From the NCBI GenBank assembly GCA_021324415.1, contig JAJPJF010000550.1, forward strand, positions 1 to 64,000: a stretch of 64,000 bases of DNA. Reading direction: 5' to 3'. Below the pieces are notes generated by a model. It was given only the letters and a program-made list of their open reading frames with translations. It had not been told where the DNA came from and did no database searches. Source of the DNA: Nostocales cyanobacterium Centralia_MAG_434 (GTDB lineage Bacteria; Cyanobacteriota; Cyanobacteriia; Cyanobacteriales; Nostocaceae). The translations under genes and the position numbers were made by a program. Within the stretch, counting starts at the first letter, position 1. The number at the start of each line of letters is the position of its first letter. Shown in pieces: positions 45,110 through 54,920 of this stretch.

Positions 45110-46096
45110 ATGCGTGCAATGATTTTGGAGACACCGCATCAACCCCTACGTCTAGTAGACTTACCAGTGCCAAAACCTAAGCCTGGGCAAATACTTATTC
45201 GTGTTCACGCATGCGCGGTGTGTCGCACAGATTTACATATTGTCGATGGTGAACTAAAACATCCCAAAATACCTCTGGTGCCTGGACATCAAATTGTGGG
45301 TACTGTAGAAACTCTTGGAGAGGGTGTAGAAGACTTTCAGGTGGGCGATCGCGTTGGTGTTCCATGGTTAGGTTATACTTGCAATCACTGTCGCTACTGT
45401 TTATCTAATCGCGAGAATCTTTGTGATTATGCCCAGTTCACTGGTTATAATATTGACGGTGGCTACGCGGAATATACTGTAGCTAATCAACACTTCTGTT
45501 TTCCACTAGATGCTAACTATACTGATTTGGAAGTTGCACCATTGTTGTGCGGTGGGTTAATAGGCTATCGCGCTTATAAAATGACTGGTGATGCTCAAAA
45601 GATCGGTTTTTACGGCTTTGGTTCATCTGCACATATTCTAATTCAACTAGCAAGTTATCAAGGACGTCAGATTTTTGCCTTTACCCGTTCCGGTGATGTT
45701 ACAGGGCAAGAGTTTGCCCGTCAATTGGGTGCAATTTGGGCAGGTGGCTCTGATACACCACCACCAGAACTTCTAGATGCAGCGATCATTTTTGCTCCCG
45801 TTGGGAAGTTAGTACCAACTGCTTTGCGTGCAGTTGCTAAGGGGGGTGTGGTAGTCTGTGCAGGTATTCACATGAGTGATATTCCATCGTTTCCCTACGA
45901 AATTTTATGGGAAGAGAGAGTCTTGCGGTCTGTTGCCAATCTAACGCGTAGAGATGGAGAAGAGTTCTTAGCTGCAGCACCCAAAGTCCCTATCCGTACA
46001 CAGGTGAATCCTTTTCCTCTTAGTGCAGCAAATGAAGCTTTGGATGCTCTTCGCAATGGCAAAATTGAAGGAACAGCGGTTTTGGTTGTTAACTAA
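45110..46096 (+). CDS. Zinc-dependent alcohol dehydrogenase
   Basis: A 328-residue medium-chain dehydrogenase. Catalytic zinc ligands lie in CAVCRTDLH and VPGHQIVG, and the structural zinc loop is CNHCRYCLSNRENLC (four Cys). A GFYGFGSSAH motif marks the NAD(P)-binding fold. It resembles the AdhA-like zinc alcohol dehydrogenase family of cyanobacteria, which reduce or oxidise short-chain alcohols and aldehydes; the substrate is not determined. It begins 8 bases after the PxcA-like gene, so the two may be cotranscribed, and it is convergent with the acylphosphatase gene. Confidence 0.92.
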   Translation: MRAMILETPHQPLRLVDLPVPKPKPGQILIRVHACAVCRTDLHIVDGELKHPKIPLVPGHQIVGTVETLGEGVEDFQVGDRVGVPWLGYTCNHCRYCLSNRENLCDYAQFTGYNIDGGYAEYTVANQHFCFPLDANYTDLEVAPLLCGGLIGYRAYKMTGDAQKIGFYGFGSSAHILIQLASYQGRQIFAFTRSGDVTGQEFARQLGAIWAGGSDTPPPELLDAAIIFAPVGKLVPTALRAVAKGGVVVCAGIHMSDIPSFPYEILWEERVLRSVANLTRRDGEEFLAAAPKVPIRTQVNPFPLSAANEALDALRNGKIEGTAVLVVN

Positions 46097-46107
46097 CAGA
46101 GAAATTT

Positions 46108-46401
46108 TTACTTGACGAAGAACCTTCTCAAACCTTCTGGTTGTTCGTACTCGACTGCAATATCTTTAACCATAGCTGCAGGTGGCCCTTGGTAACACCA
46201 ACGAATCATCTCTTCGACAATTTCTGGGCTACCTTCAAAGACTGCTTCAACACGACCATCTGGTAAATTTCTTACCCAACCACTTAATCCTAACTGGCTG
46301 GCTGTATCAACAGTGGCGTAGCGGTAGCCTACTCCCTGGACTTTACCAGAAATAAGCACATGGGCACGGATTTGCTTTGGCTGCGATGTAGGGTTATTCA
46401 T
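46108..46401 (-). CDS. acyP: Acylphosphatase
   Basis: A 97-residue enzyme that hydrolyses carboxyl-phosphate bonds such as acetyl phosphate and carbamoyl phosphate. The phosphate-binding loop GKVQGVGYR with its catalytic Arg, the Asn in [17 protein letters not shown], and the C-terminal [12 protein letters not shown] match the family. The ATG at 46401 gives the usual size; an in-frame ATG at 46464 would add 21 unrelated residues and begin only 6 bases after the upstream gene, so it is less likely. It follows the PstS-like gene on the same strand. Confidence 0.9.
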   Translation of the reverse strand: MNNPTSQPKQIRAHVLISGKVQGVGYRYATVDTASQLGLSGWVRNLPDGRVEAVFEGSPEIVEEMIRWCYQGPPAAMVKDIAVEYEQPEGLRRFFVK

Positions 46402-46470
46402 CAGCTGGTCAAGGCTTAACAACTCCAGCCTACCTTGTTTATTGTGCACTATGCAATCGTTCATAACTAA

Positions 46471-47457
46471 TTAGCGGATACTGACAAATCCGGCTTTTTT
46501 AATAAATTCCTGACCTTGATAGGTCAGCAACAATCTGGCATAGGCAAGACCCGCTTGTTCATCAATTTGACCATTCTGTTTCACAACCACCGATAATCGC
46601 CGACTCATAGGATATTGACCACTGAGAAAAGCTTCTGTGTTTACTTGGTTGCGCTTTCGCGGACACTCGGAAAGGGGAACGAAAGGTGGTTTATAAGGGG
46701 GAACAAATTCATCAGAATTACGACCCAATGGTAGTGGCTTAACATTACACTGGGATACTATCAGTGGTGCGGAAGTGTAATAGATACCTCCAAGATTGGT
46801 AGCAACTTGGCGCAGAGCCTCAGTAGTTGTCGGGATAAATTCAACAGCAGCGCCAGAATCTCGATCTTTTTTACCGTAGGGCTTAATTTTCAGATTGGGA
46901 CCACCAACTTGACTCCAGTTGGTGATCTTACCCGCGTAAATATCTTGAAATTGATCTACAGTTAGGCCTTTTATGTTCAAGTTTGGATTTACGGCGATCG
47001 CAACCCCATCAATTGCTACTGGTATTTCTTTAAGAGAAAAACCCCGTTGTCGCGCCTGCTGATACGCTTTTTCTTCAAGTGGAACAGAAGTTTGTGAGAA
47101 TGAAAGTTGATTTTCCAATAACATCTGAATACCTGCCACAGAGCTAGGAGCACCACGATTGGGGTCAGTGTAGCGCAACCGAAACTGAGGCCAAACAGTT
47201 TCAATGACTGGGTCTACTTCTTTGCGAATTGATGCCCACGATGTGCTACCACCATAATTAAACACCCCAGAAGGAACGTTCTGCACTTGGGAGAAATTGG
47301 TAACATTTGACTGCTCTATTGACTGTGATCGGATCTTAACTAAACCGCCTACGTCAACACCATAGCGTTGAATCAACCACCAAATGCTACCTCCCACTAA
47401 TCCTAGTGTGACCAGTAGAGCTAAAACAAGAACAGTTGTTTCATTTTTTTGGGTCAT
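46471..47457 (-). CDS. PstS-like phosphate-binding protein, membrane-anchored
   Basis: A 328-residue substrate-binding protein of the PstS/PBP type II fold. An N-terminal hydrophobic helix (about 8-30) anchors or exports it. The binding domain includes FNYGGSTSWASI (Ser/Thr phosphate loop), SVPLEEKAY, IPVAIDGVAIAVNPNLNIKGLTVDQFQDIYAGKITNWSQVGGPNLKIKPYGKKDRDSG and a C-terminal TYQGQEFIKKAGFV. No PstCAB permease genes are adjacent, so it may be a solo binding protein or a sensor-like subunit. Cyanobacteria often carry several PstS paralogues. It is divergent from the heptose adenylyltransferase gene. Confidence 0.87.
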   Translation of the reverse strand: MTQKNETTVLVLALLVTLGLVGGSIWWLIQRYGVDVGGLVKIRSQSIEQSNVTNFSQVQNVPSGVFNYGGSTSWASIRKEVDPVIETVWPQFRLRYTDPNRGAPSSVAGIQMLLENQLSFSQTSVPLEEKAYQQARQRGFSLKEIPVAIDGVAIAVNPNLNIKGLTVDQFQDIYAGKITNWSQVGGPNLKIKPYGKKDRDSGAAVEFIPTTTEALRQVATNLGGIYYTSAPLIVSQCNVKPLPLGRNSDEFVPPYKPPFVPLSECPRKRNQVNTEAFLSGQYPMSRRLSVVVKQNGQIDEQAGLAYARLLLTYQGQEFIKKAGFVSIR

Positions 47458-47677
47458 AGATGAGCCACTTGCAGATCCAGAACTTGCTTAAAACCTTGGA
47501 GGGATTTTTCCACCATATATTAAGTTTGGGTTGATTAGGCATTAACTTTTCCCAAGGGATAACGTAGTGATTGGTGAATTGCTCTGAAACAGTCGTGATT
47601 TTTGGTGAACGTAGTAGTACAATGAGCCGACATATCTGCTAACTCTCCGATGAACCCTAACCCACCACGAGGAATAA

Positions 47678-48442
47678 GTGACTGATTCAGCACTACAACC
47701 CAATAATATAGACGCTTGTTTAGAAGCTCGTCTATTAGACGTAGAAAATGAGCTCGACAAGTTACGTGACAAAATGCGATATGTCCGTTTGGAAACAAGA
47801 AGCAATAGTCAAAGGTTAGCCTATCTTGAGCCAATTACGCAGGATTTAAAAAGAATTGCTCTTTCTGCGGAAGAACTACGAAAATTTCTTTCTCTCTCAC
47901 AGGAAGTCTTTGAAGACATAAATCCCCCACTCCCTCAATCTCTCACTCCCTCTTTTCCTCAAAAATACGTACCTAATCCTAATGACCTTGTCACTCATAT
48001 TGCTGCTGATCGCAAAGCTGGACGCAAAATAGTCTTCACCAACGGTTGCTTTGACATCCTTCACGCAGGACATGTCTCTTATCTCAATCGTGCTAAGGCA
48101 TTAGGTGATATTTTGATTATTGGTGTTAACTCCGACAATAGTATCCGTCGGCTCAAGGGTGCAACACGTCCTATAAATCCCTTAGAAGACCGCATTCAGG
48201 TGTTAAGTGGACTTGGTTGCGTTGACCATCTCGTTGCTTTTGATGAAGACACCCCAAGCAACCTACTTCGTATCGTGCGTCCTGATATCTATGTTAAAGG
48301 CGGGGACTATACCAAACAAACTCTCCCAGAAGCTCCTTTGGTAGAACAATTAGGTGGAGTGGTTGAACTTTTGCCGTTTATCGAAAACCGTTCTACCAGT
48401 AAAATAATTGAGCGTATTTGTCAATTGAAAAATGGGCAATAA
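47678..48442 (+). CDS. rfaE2: Heptose 1-phosphate adenylyltransferase (RfaE2-like) with coiled-coil N-terminus
   Basis: A 254-residue protein whose C-terminal half (about 105-250) is the cytidylyltransferase-fold domain of HldE/RfaE2: FTNGCFDILHAGHVSYLNRAKALGD with the HxGH motif, GVNSDNSIRRLKG, RIQVLSGLGCVD, YVKGGDYTKQTLPEA and the C-terminal ENRSTSKIIERI. It would make ADP-heptose for lipopolysaccharide or related glycans. The first 100 residues are an extra region with a heptad-like helix (ENELDKLRDKMRYVRLETRSNSQ) not found in stand-alone RfaE2. The kinase half (RfaE1) is absent here. The GTG start follows GAGGA. Confidence 0.85.
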   Translation: MTDSALQPNNIDACLEARLLDVENELDKLRDKMRYVRLETRSNSQRLAYLEPITQDLKRIALSAEELRKFLSLSQEVFEDINPPLPQSLTPSFPQKYVPNPNDLVTHIAADRKAGRKIVFTNGCFDILHAGHVSYLNRAKALGDILIIGVNSDNSIRRLKGATRPINPLEDRIQVLSGLGCVDHLVAFDEDTPSNLLRIVRPDIYVKGGDYTKQTLPEAPLVEQLGGVVELLPFIENRSTSKIIERICQLKNGQ

Positions 48443-48619
48443 TAGTAATTCAATCTGATTTTATATCAGTAGCTAAATTTTAGCTTATTATAACTGAGCC
48501 TCATCACTCTATCTCAAGGATATCGTAGCAGTGTCTTGAGAAAGATGTGCCATATTTATGGAGTTTGATATTTTACTAGGGTTAGTAAAAAAGCGCATCC
48601 TGCACAAGGAGATTCTCTA

Positions 48620-49627
48620 ATGAATTTCAAGACTATTTGGAGGCTATTGCAAGAGACATTTAGCGAATGGAGTCAAGATGGTGCGTCGCGACTAGCAGCA
48701 GCTTTAGCATATTACACAATTTTCTCCATTGCTCCATTGTTGATTATTGTGATTGCGATCGCTGGGGCTGTCTTTGGAGAAGATGCAGCAAGAGGTGCAA
48801 TTGAAAATGAACTTCAAGGTTTGGTAGGTAGTGCGCCAGCACAATTCATCCAAACAGCAATTCAAAATGCTAGCAAACCACGACAAGGTACGATTGCCTC
48901 CTTGATCAGTATTGTTGTTCTACTCTTTGGTGCTACTGGAGTATTCGCCGAATTACAAAATGCTCTCAATACAATTTGGGAAGTAAAACCGAAACCAGGA
49001 CGTGCTGTGAAAAATATGATTCGCCAACGTTTTTTATCTTTTGCAATGGTGTTGGGTATTGGTTTTTTACTCCTAGTCTCTCTTGTGATTAGTGCTGTTT
49101 TAGCAGCATTCGTTAACTACTTTAAAAATGTAGTACCAGGTGTTGATTTTCTATGGCATATTGTTAACGTAATTTTGGGTTTTGTTGTTACAACAGTGCT
49201 TTTTGGTCTAATTTTTAAGGTTTTGCCAGATGTAAAAATCACTTGGAATGATGTTTTGGCTGGAGCTAGCCTAACAGCAATTCTGTTTTCCATAGGCCGA
49301 TTTTTCTTAGGAGAATATTTAGGTAATAGTAGTTTTAGTTCAACTTATGGAGCGGCTGGTTCACTAGTAGTGCTCTTAGTTTGGGTCTATTACAATGCTC
49401 AAATCTTATTTTTTGGAGCCGAATTTACCCAGGTTTATGCTAGAAAATATGGTTCTCATATTGTACCAGATAAAAATGCTACTCCTATTAATGGACAGCA
49501 TCTCCAACAAGAAACAGGAACTTCTCAAACTTTTCAACCCAGAAAACAACAAACTTTCAATAACTTAATTAATCGATTTATAGGGCGCTTTACAAAGTCC
49601 AAGTCAATAAAACGCAGAAGAAATTAG
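48620..49627 (+). CDS. YihY/BrkB family inner-membrane protein
   Basis: A 335-residue membrane protein of the YihY (formerly ribonuclease BN) family. It shows ETFSEWSQDGASRLAAALAYYTIFSIAPLLIIVIAIAG, the GIFAELQNALNTIWEVKPKPG-like loop (FAELQNALNTIWEVKP), and helices through YNSSFSSTYGAAGSLVVLLVWVYYNAQILFFGAEFTQVYAR-type segments; about six membrane helices in all. Related proteins have been linked to serum resistance and possible lipid transport, but the function is uncertain. The last 60 residues are hydrophilic. It stands alone downstream of rfaE2. Confidence 0.9.
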   Translation: MNFKTIWRLLQETFSEWSQDGASRLAAALAYYTIFSIAPLLIIVIAIAGAVFGEDAARGAIENELQGLVGSAPAQFIQTAIQNASKPRQGTIASLISIVVLLFGATGVFAELQNALNTIWEVKPKPGRAVKNMIRQRFLSFAMVLGIGFLLLVSLVISAVLAAFVNYFKNVVPGVDFLWHIVNVILGFVVTTVLFGLIFKVLPDVKITWNDVLAGASLTAILFSIGRFFLGEYLGNSSFSSTYGAAGSLVVLLVWVYYNAQILFFGAEFTQVYARKYGSHIVPDKNATPINGQHLQQETGTSQTFQPRKQQTFNNLINRFIGRFTKSKSIKRRRN

Positions 49628-50015
49628 TCATTTTTGATATACTTAAATCCCAGAGAGCGAGGATCTAAATCCACATTGCAACTTGTGCTACCATGCTCAC
49701 AGTAAGAAGAGTTGTGATTGACACTTTAGAGATTTGCTTTACTCATGAGTTTGCGAGATGGCAACGAAGTAAGAGCTAACATGCTAGTATACTGATTTAA
49801 AGCCACTTACCGAGAATTTTTCTCAGAAGCTAGGTTAGCCCTAGTTATAAATACTGGTGGCTTTGTTCTTCTTTTTTTCAATTCTTAGGGTGCTAAAGTT
49901 TTTATTGAAGTGCTGATATTTAGATTATACTTACTATACTGTTAGATGAAGGTTGAAGGCTTTTTCAGGATTTTTTATCAGTCAACATTACTTATGTTAA
50001 AAATCACAGGTCTCA
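49628..50015. other. Intergenic region upstream of the RND operon
   Basis: 388 bases with no gene, presumably holding the promoter of the RND efflux pair. No operator palindrome was recognised and no regulator gene is next to the operon. Confidence 0.4.
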
Positions 50016-51344
50016 ATGTTCAGTGTTACTTCTGAATCACACCCAACCAACAGACCACAACCATATCAGATGTGCAAAGCTAAGAGGTTTGGCGTGAAAA
50101 GTTATCAGTTACTTAGTACATTATTTCTGTTATCTGCTCTGACTAGTGCTTGTGGCAAGAGTGAACCTTCTGCGGGAGCAAGTGGTCCTCCGCCAACTGT
50201 AGTAAAGTTAGAGACCTTACAAACCAATACACTTCAAGACAGTACCGAGTTTGTGGGTACTCTGGAAGCAGAACAAACAGTTAATCTTAAACCCCAAGCA
50301 GACGGGAGAATTGAGCAAATCCTTGTAAAACCTGGAACACTAGTGAAGAAGGGTCAGCAAATTTTTGTACTTAGCCCTGATCAAACCGTTCCACAGTACA
50401 ATAGTGCCCAAGCCACTGTGAATGCAAATATCGCAGCCCGTGGAACGGCAGTTCAGCAGTTGCAGGTTGCTCAATCACAGTTAAAATCGGCACAGGCACA
50501 GTACGACCTTGCCGAGATCACAGACAAGCGAAATCAATTTCTGGCCAAGCAAGGTGCTTACTCCCAGGCACAAGCAGATCAAGCAGCAAGCGATCTCAAA
50601 GTCAAACGTGATGCAGTTAAGACAGCTCAGGAACAGGTGAAATCTGCCCAAGCGTCTATTAATCAATCAGAAGCAAATATCCGACAAGCACAAGCTCAGG
50701 CTGCAGCTGCTGAGGTGAATGTGAACTATAAACGAGTGCTGGCACCAATTTCTGGTGCAGTTGGCAATATCACACTGAAAGTGGGAGACTATGTCACTAC
50801 AGGTCAAACTCTCACCACTATTAACCAAAACAACTTCTTTGATTTACAGATTCCAATTCCATTGAATCATTCAGGAGAACTGCGGCAGGGATTAGCAGTA
50901 CAATTACTTGATCCAACTACAAAAAAACAACTCGGGTCAGGAAATATCTACTTTGTTTCTTCTCAAGCTGATCCAAACGCTCAATCAATCTTGACTAGAG
51001 CACGCTTCCCCAATGTTGGCAACAGTTTGCGTGATTCCCAATATGTGGAAGCAAGAGTGATTTGGAATACAAAACCAGGAGTTCTTGTGCCCACAGAGGC
51101 GGTGACCCCGATTGGAGGTCAAAACTTTGTATTTGTTGCGCAAGAACGTACTGTCAAAGGCAAAAGCCAAATGGTAGCTCATCAAGTGCCAGTGAAATTA
51201 GGAAGTATTCAAGGACAGGACTACCAAATTGAAAGCGGACTCAAGCCTGGTGACAAAGTTGTTGTATCTGGCGTTATTAGACTGAGGGAAGGTTCCCCAA
51301 TTACACCCCAAGCTTCCAATACCCCCAGTTCACCCCAGTCATAG
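50016..51344 (+). CDS. RND efflux periplasmic adaptor (lipoprotein)
   Basis: A 442-residue membrane fusion protein that links the RND pump to an outer-membrane channel. A signal segment ending LLSALTSAC (about 34-46) is a lipobox, so it should be lipid-anchored. Next come the lipoyl halves (VNLKPQADGRIEQILVKPGTLVKKGQQIFVL and ISGAVGNITLKVGDYVTTGQTLTTI) flanking an alpha-hairpin (about 120-235, rich in Q and A), then the beta-barrel and membrane-proximal domains. It lies 16 bases upstream of the permease gene, whose ribosome-binding site overlaps its stop, so the pair is translationally linked. An alternative Met at codon 19 is possible. Confidence 0.93.
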   Translation: MFSVTSESHPTNRPQPYQMCKAKRFGVKSYQLLSTLFLLSALTSACGKSEPSAGASGPPPTVVKLETLQTNTLQDSTEFVGTLEAEQTVNLKPQADGRIEQILVKPGTLVKKGQQIFVLSPDQTVPQYNSAQATVNANIAARGTAVQQLQVAQSQLKSAQAQYDLAEITDKRNQFLAKQGAYSQAQADQAASDLKVKRDAVKTAQEQVKSAQASINQSEANIRQAQAQAAAAEVNVNYKRVLAPISGAVGNITLKVGDYVTTGQTLTTINQNNFFDLQIPIPLNHSGELRQGLAVQLLDPTTKKQLGSGNIYFVSSQADPNAQSILTRARFPNVGNSLRDSQYVEARVIWNTKPGVLVPTEAVTPIGGQNFVFVAQERTVKGKSQMVAHQVPVKLGSIQGQDYQIESGLKPGDKVVVSGVIRLREGSPITPQASNTPSSPQS

Positions 51345-51360
51345 GAGGTAAGTAAAGCTC

Positions 51361-54300
51361 GTGATCTTGTCCATCGCTGATACTTTTATCAGGCGGCCTG
51401 TCTTAACAACAGTCTGTACTATTGTCTTGATCTTACTTGGAGGTATCAGTCTTCCACTTTTACCCATCGAGTACGTTCCCCAAATTGCGCCCATTCAGGT
51501 TCAAGTCTCCGCTACCTATACGGGGGCTGACCCACAAACCATAGAAACGACAGTCACTACCCCGATTGAGCGAAAGCTAGATGGCACACGCGACCTGGAG
51601 TATTTTACCTCAACCAGTGTCGCAGGCAGTAGCAGTATTTCAGCGTTCTTCCCTGTGGGAACAAACCCAAATGCTGACCAGGTAAACGTGCAGAATAACT
51701 TGCAACAGGCAATTCCTCTGTTACCTTCCGCGGTTCAACAACAAGGGGTGACTGTCAAAACTGCCTCTACAAGTCTTCTTTTGGTCTACGGTTTCTACTC
51801 TCCGAATGACGAGTACGACGCAACGTTTATTAGTAACTATGTCGATCTGTTCGTTAATGATGAAATTGCCAGAGTTCCAGGTGTGGGACAGGTCAACATA
51901 TTTGGTCAGTTACAATATGCCATGCGTTTATGGTTAGATCCAAATGCTCTTGCTAGTCGGGGAGTAACTATTAACGATGTCGTTAATGCGGTCAAATCAC
52001 AAAACATTGTGGTTGGCGGTGGAGCAATTGGTGGGGAGCCAGTTCCTAAAGGTCAGCAATATCAAATCCCGCTAAAGTTACAAGGTATGTTCAAGAATGT
52101 AGCTGATGCGGAAAATATTGTTGTCAAAGTGGCGAGTAATGGTAACCTCATCAAGCTCAAAGATGTAGGTCGAGCAGAGTTGGGAGCCCAATCTTACAGT
52201 AGTGCGGCAACAATCAACGGTAAACCTGGTGTTGCCTTTGGTATCTATCAGCTTCCAGGTAGTAATGCTTTGGATGTGGCTAAACAGGTCGAAGCCAAAA
52301 TCAAGGAGCTTGAGCAGAGTTTTCCTCCAGGACTCAAAGGAGAACTGGTGTATGACACTGTGAGTTTTATTGAAGAGTCTAACAAAGAAGTCATCATTAC
52401 TCTAGTCGAAGCCATTGGTCTAGTTATCCTGGTGATTTTTGTTTTCCTCCAAGATTGGCGCGCCACTATCATCCCGACCATCGCAATTCCAGTCTCTTTG
52501 CTAGGAGCGATGATCTTTGCTAAGTTACTGGGATTTTCGATTAACAGTCTCACCATGTTTGGTCTAGTGCTGGCAACAGGTCTGGTGGTAGATGATGCGA
52601 TCTTGGTGGTGGAGGCGATCGCCGCGAAGATCCAGAATGAAGGCATGTCAGCGCGGCAAGCTAGTTTTGAGGCAATGAACGAGCTCACAGGAGCAGTCGT
52701 TGCCACTTCTCTAGTTCTGATGGCAGTGTTTGTGCCAGTTGCGTTTTTTCCTGGAGCAACAGGACTGCTATACAGGCAATTTGCCTTGATCATTGCTTTT
52801 TCAATAGCAGTCTCTGTCTTTAATGCTCTCAGTTTCAGTCCGAGTATGGCTGCGATTCTTTTACGTCCGCCGCAGGAAGCACGTGGTCCATTCGGCTGGT
52901 TTTTTAGGAAATTTAACCAAGGATTTGCTTGGGTACTTGCCCGTTACATCTCTTTTGTAAAATTTCTGATTCGACTACGCTATTTAGTTGTGGGGATATT
53001 CGTAGTCGGCTTAGTAGCAACAGTTTTTGTCTTCAAAGCAGTTCCCACAGGGTTTGTGCCAGGTGAAGATCAAGGTTCCATTCTGGGAATTGTCCAAGGA
53101 CCGAATATTGCTTCCTTGCAATACACGGAGAATATTCTGAGCAAGGTTCACGATTCTCTGGTAAAAGTTCCTGAGGTTCAATCTATTGCCACAATCAGTG
53201 GTTTTGGTTTCAACGGAAATGCTGCCAATCAGGGAGTTTTCTTTTCCCATCTCAAACCTTGGGATGAACGAACCAAACCGGAACAATCAGTGAACTCTAT
53301 TCTCAAAAGGTTGAATGGAGAGTTCGCTACTAAAATTACAGGTGCTGTTGCAATTGCATCTAGTTCACCTCCAATCCCAGGGTTTAGCCCTCTTGGTGGG
53401 TTCAACATGCAGCTTCAAGATACAACTGGTGGTAGATTGACTTTTCAAGACTTTGCTGCGAATGCTCAAGCTATTCTTCAAAAAGCCAATCAGAGTGGAA
53501 TTTTTGCACCTCCTGGAGCTTTTACCCAATTCTCCGCCAACACTCCCCAATATGAAATCGACATCAATCGAGATCAACTCAATGCTCTGAATGTTGACTT
53601 CAGCGATGCACTCACGGCGATAGGAACTAGCATGGGGTCAACGTATGTGAATCAGTTCGTTTTGGGACCTCGCTATTACCAGGTGTTTGTTCAACTCGAA
53701 GGTAAGTATCGTACTAATCCAGAGTATCTTAAGCAAATTTATGTTCGCCGTGCTTCCTCTAGTACCTCTTCTTCTAGTTCTAGTACTGCTTCCTCCAGTA
53801 CCTCCTCTTCTAGCACTGCTGCCAACAGCAATATGGTCTCTTTAGACCAGCTAGTCACGATCAAACCTTACACAGGCCCTTCAGTGATTTCCCACTTCAA
53901 TGGGTATCGTTCAATTCTGCTGCAAGGAACTCAAGCACCAGGATATAGTAGTGACCAAGCAATTCAATCCATCACTCAAGCTTACAAAGAAAATACTATA
54001 CCTGGCATTAAATTTGACTGGGCGGATCTGACAAGAGAACAGGTGGCGGCTGGTAGTTTAGGTGCGCTCATCTTCTTGTTTGCTATCATCATGGTGTTTC
54101 TGGTGTTATCGGCTCAGTACGAAAGTTACATTGACCCGATCATCATCTTGCTCACTGTTCCATTAGCAATCCTAGGGGCACTCAGTGCAGTGCTGCTACG
54201 GCGTTTTGTTGAGCCAAGTTTAGCAAATGACGTCTATTGCAACGTTGCGTTAGTGATGCTAATTGGACTTGCTAGTAAGAACGCTATTTTGATTGTGGAG

Positions 54301-54711
54301 TTTGCCAATCAAGCGCGAGAGCAGGGTAAGACTATTGTTCAAGCAGCCCTGACAGCCTCAGAAGAAAGATTTAGACCAATCTTAATGACTGCATTTGCTG
54401 CACTCTTCGGCTTCTTTCCTCTGGTGGTTGCAACCGGGGCTGGAGCAAATGCCCGCCATTCCTTAGGAACAGCAGTCTTTGGAGGTTTGCTGGTGGCAAC
54501 GTTCTTAAGTTTGTTGGTTGTACCTGTACTTTATGTTGTTATTAAAAGTCTGGAGGCTACATTCCTTAAAAACAACAACAAGCCGACCAATCCCCCAACA
54601 CCGCCTTCATCATCGCCGCACGGTTACGATCCAGAACCATCACTTGATCATAAGGGTGAGTCAGACCGACGGCAGGAAACTATCCGCAAAATTCAAGGCG
54701 AGTCTCTGTGA
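51361..54711 (+). CDS. RND efflux permease (HAE1 family)
   Basis: A 1,116-residue proton-driven pump of the AcrB type. MILSIADTFIRRPVLTTVCTIVLILLGG is TM1, VDDAILVVEAIAAKI includes the TM4 acidic pair used in proton relay, and FRPILMTAFAALFGFFPLVVATGAG with GTAVFGGLLVATFLSLLVVPVLYVVI forms the last helices. Two large porter loops lie after TM1 and TM7. Unusually, the second loop holds a run of about 25 Ser/Thr/Ala residues (about 798-823). The GTG start at 51361 is set by AGGAGGT at 51343-51349. Substrates are unknown; the outer-membrane channel is not encoded here. Confidence 0.95.
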   Translation: MILSIADTFIRRPVLTTVCTIVLILLGGISLPLLPIEYVPQIAPIQVQVSATYTGADPQTIETTVTTPIERKLDGTRDLEYFTSTSVAGSSSISAFFPVGTNPNADQVNVQNNLQQAIPLLPSAVQQQGVTVKTASTSLLLVYGFYSPNDEYDATFISNYVDLFVNDEIARVPGVGQVNIFGQLQYAMRLWLDPNALASRGVTINDVVNAVKSQNIVVGGGAIGGEPVPKGQQYQIPLKLQGMFKNVADAENIVVKVASNGNLIKLKDVGRAELGAQSYSSAATINGKPGVAFGIYQLPGSNALDVAKQVEAKIKELEQSFPPGLKGELVYDTVSFIEESNKEVIITLVEAIGLVILVIFVFLQDWRATIIPTIAIPVSLLGAMIFAKLLGFSINSLTMFGLVLATGLVVDDAILVVEAIAAKIQNEGMSARQASFEAMNELTGAVVATSLVLMAVFVPVAFFPGATGLLYRQFALIIAFSIAVSVFNALSFSPSMAAILLRPPQEARGPFGWFFRKFNQGFAWVLARYISFVKFLIRLRYLVVGIFVVGLVATVFVFKAVPTGFVPGEDQGSILGIVQGPNIASLQYTENILSKVHDSLVKVPEVQSIATISGFGFNGNAANQGVFFSHLKPWDERTKPEQSVNSILKRLNGEFATKITGAVAIASSSPPIPGFSPLGGFNMQLQDTTGGRLTFQDFAANAQAILQKANQSGIFAPPGAFTQFSANTPQYEIDINRDQLNALNVDFSDALTAIGTSMGSTYVNQFVLGPRYYQVFVQLEGKYRTNPEYLKQIYVRRASSSTSSSSSSTASSSTSSSSTAANSNMVSLDQLVTIKPYTGPSVISHFNGYRSILLQGTQAPGYSSDQAIQSITQAYKENTIPGIKFDWADLTREQVAAGSLGALIFLFAIIMVFLVLSAQYESYIDPIIILLTVPLAILGALSAVLLRRFVEPSLANDVYCNVALVMLIGLASKNAILIVEFANQAREQGKTIVQAALTASEERFRPILMTAFAALFGFFPLVVATGAGANARHSLGTAVFGGLLVATFLSLLVVPVLYVVIKSLEATFLKNNNKPTNPPTPPSSSPHGYDPEPSLDHKGESDRRQETIRKIQGESL

Positions 54712-54772
54712 GCATGAAAGCTTTCTTTGTGCTTAGATTGATTGATATTCGTTAGCTTAAGCTTTGATTTAT

Positions 54773-54803
54773 AAAAGCGCCTTCACCTTGTGAAGGCGCT
54801 TTT
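54773..54803 (+). terminator. Terminator hairpin of the RND operon
   Basis: A 14-bp perfect stem (54773-54786 with 54790-54803) with a 3-base loop, whose last arm ends in TTTT. It lies 60 bases after the permease stop and is an excellent intrinsic terminator. Confidence 0.9.
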
Positions 54804-54920
54804 GTCTGCAAGCGATCGCCATCTCTTTATCAGATGCTGTTCAAAATTCGTCATCTTTGCTGAGGCAACTCACGCTCCTATGCAGCGAAGCTAGAAAAGT
54901 CTAGTGATAAAGTAATTGTT

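Noticed and set aside
47535-47834. Two overlapping minus-strand frames across the rfaE2 start
   Set aside because: They overlap the conserved gene's start and share no known family.
52248-52793. 181-codon minus-strand frame inside the RND permease
   Set aside because: It lies antisense to a conserved membrane-helix region and has no family features.
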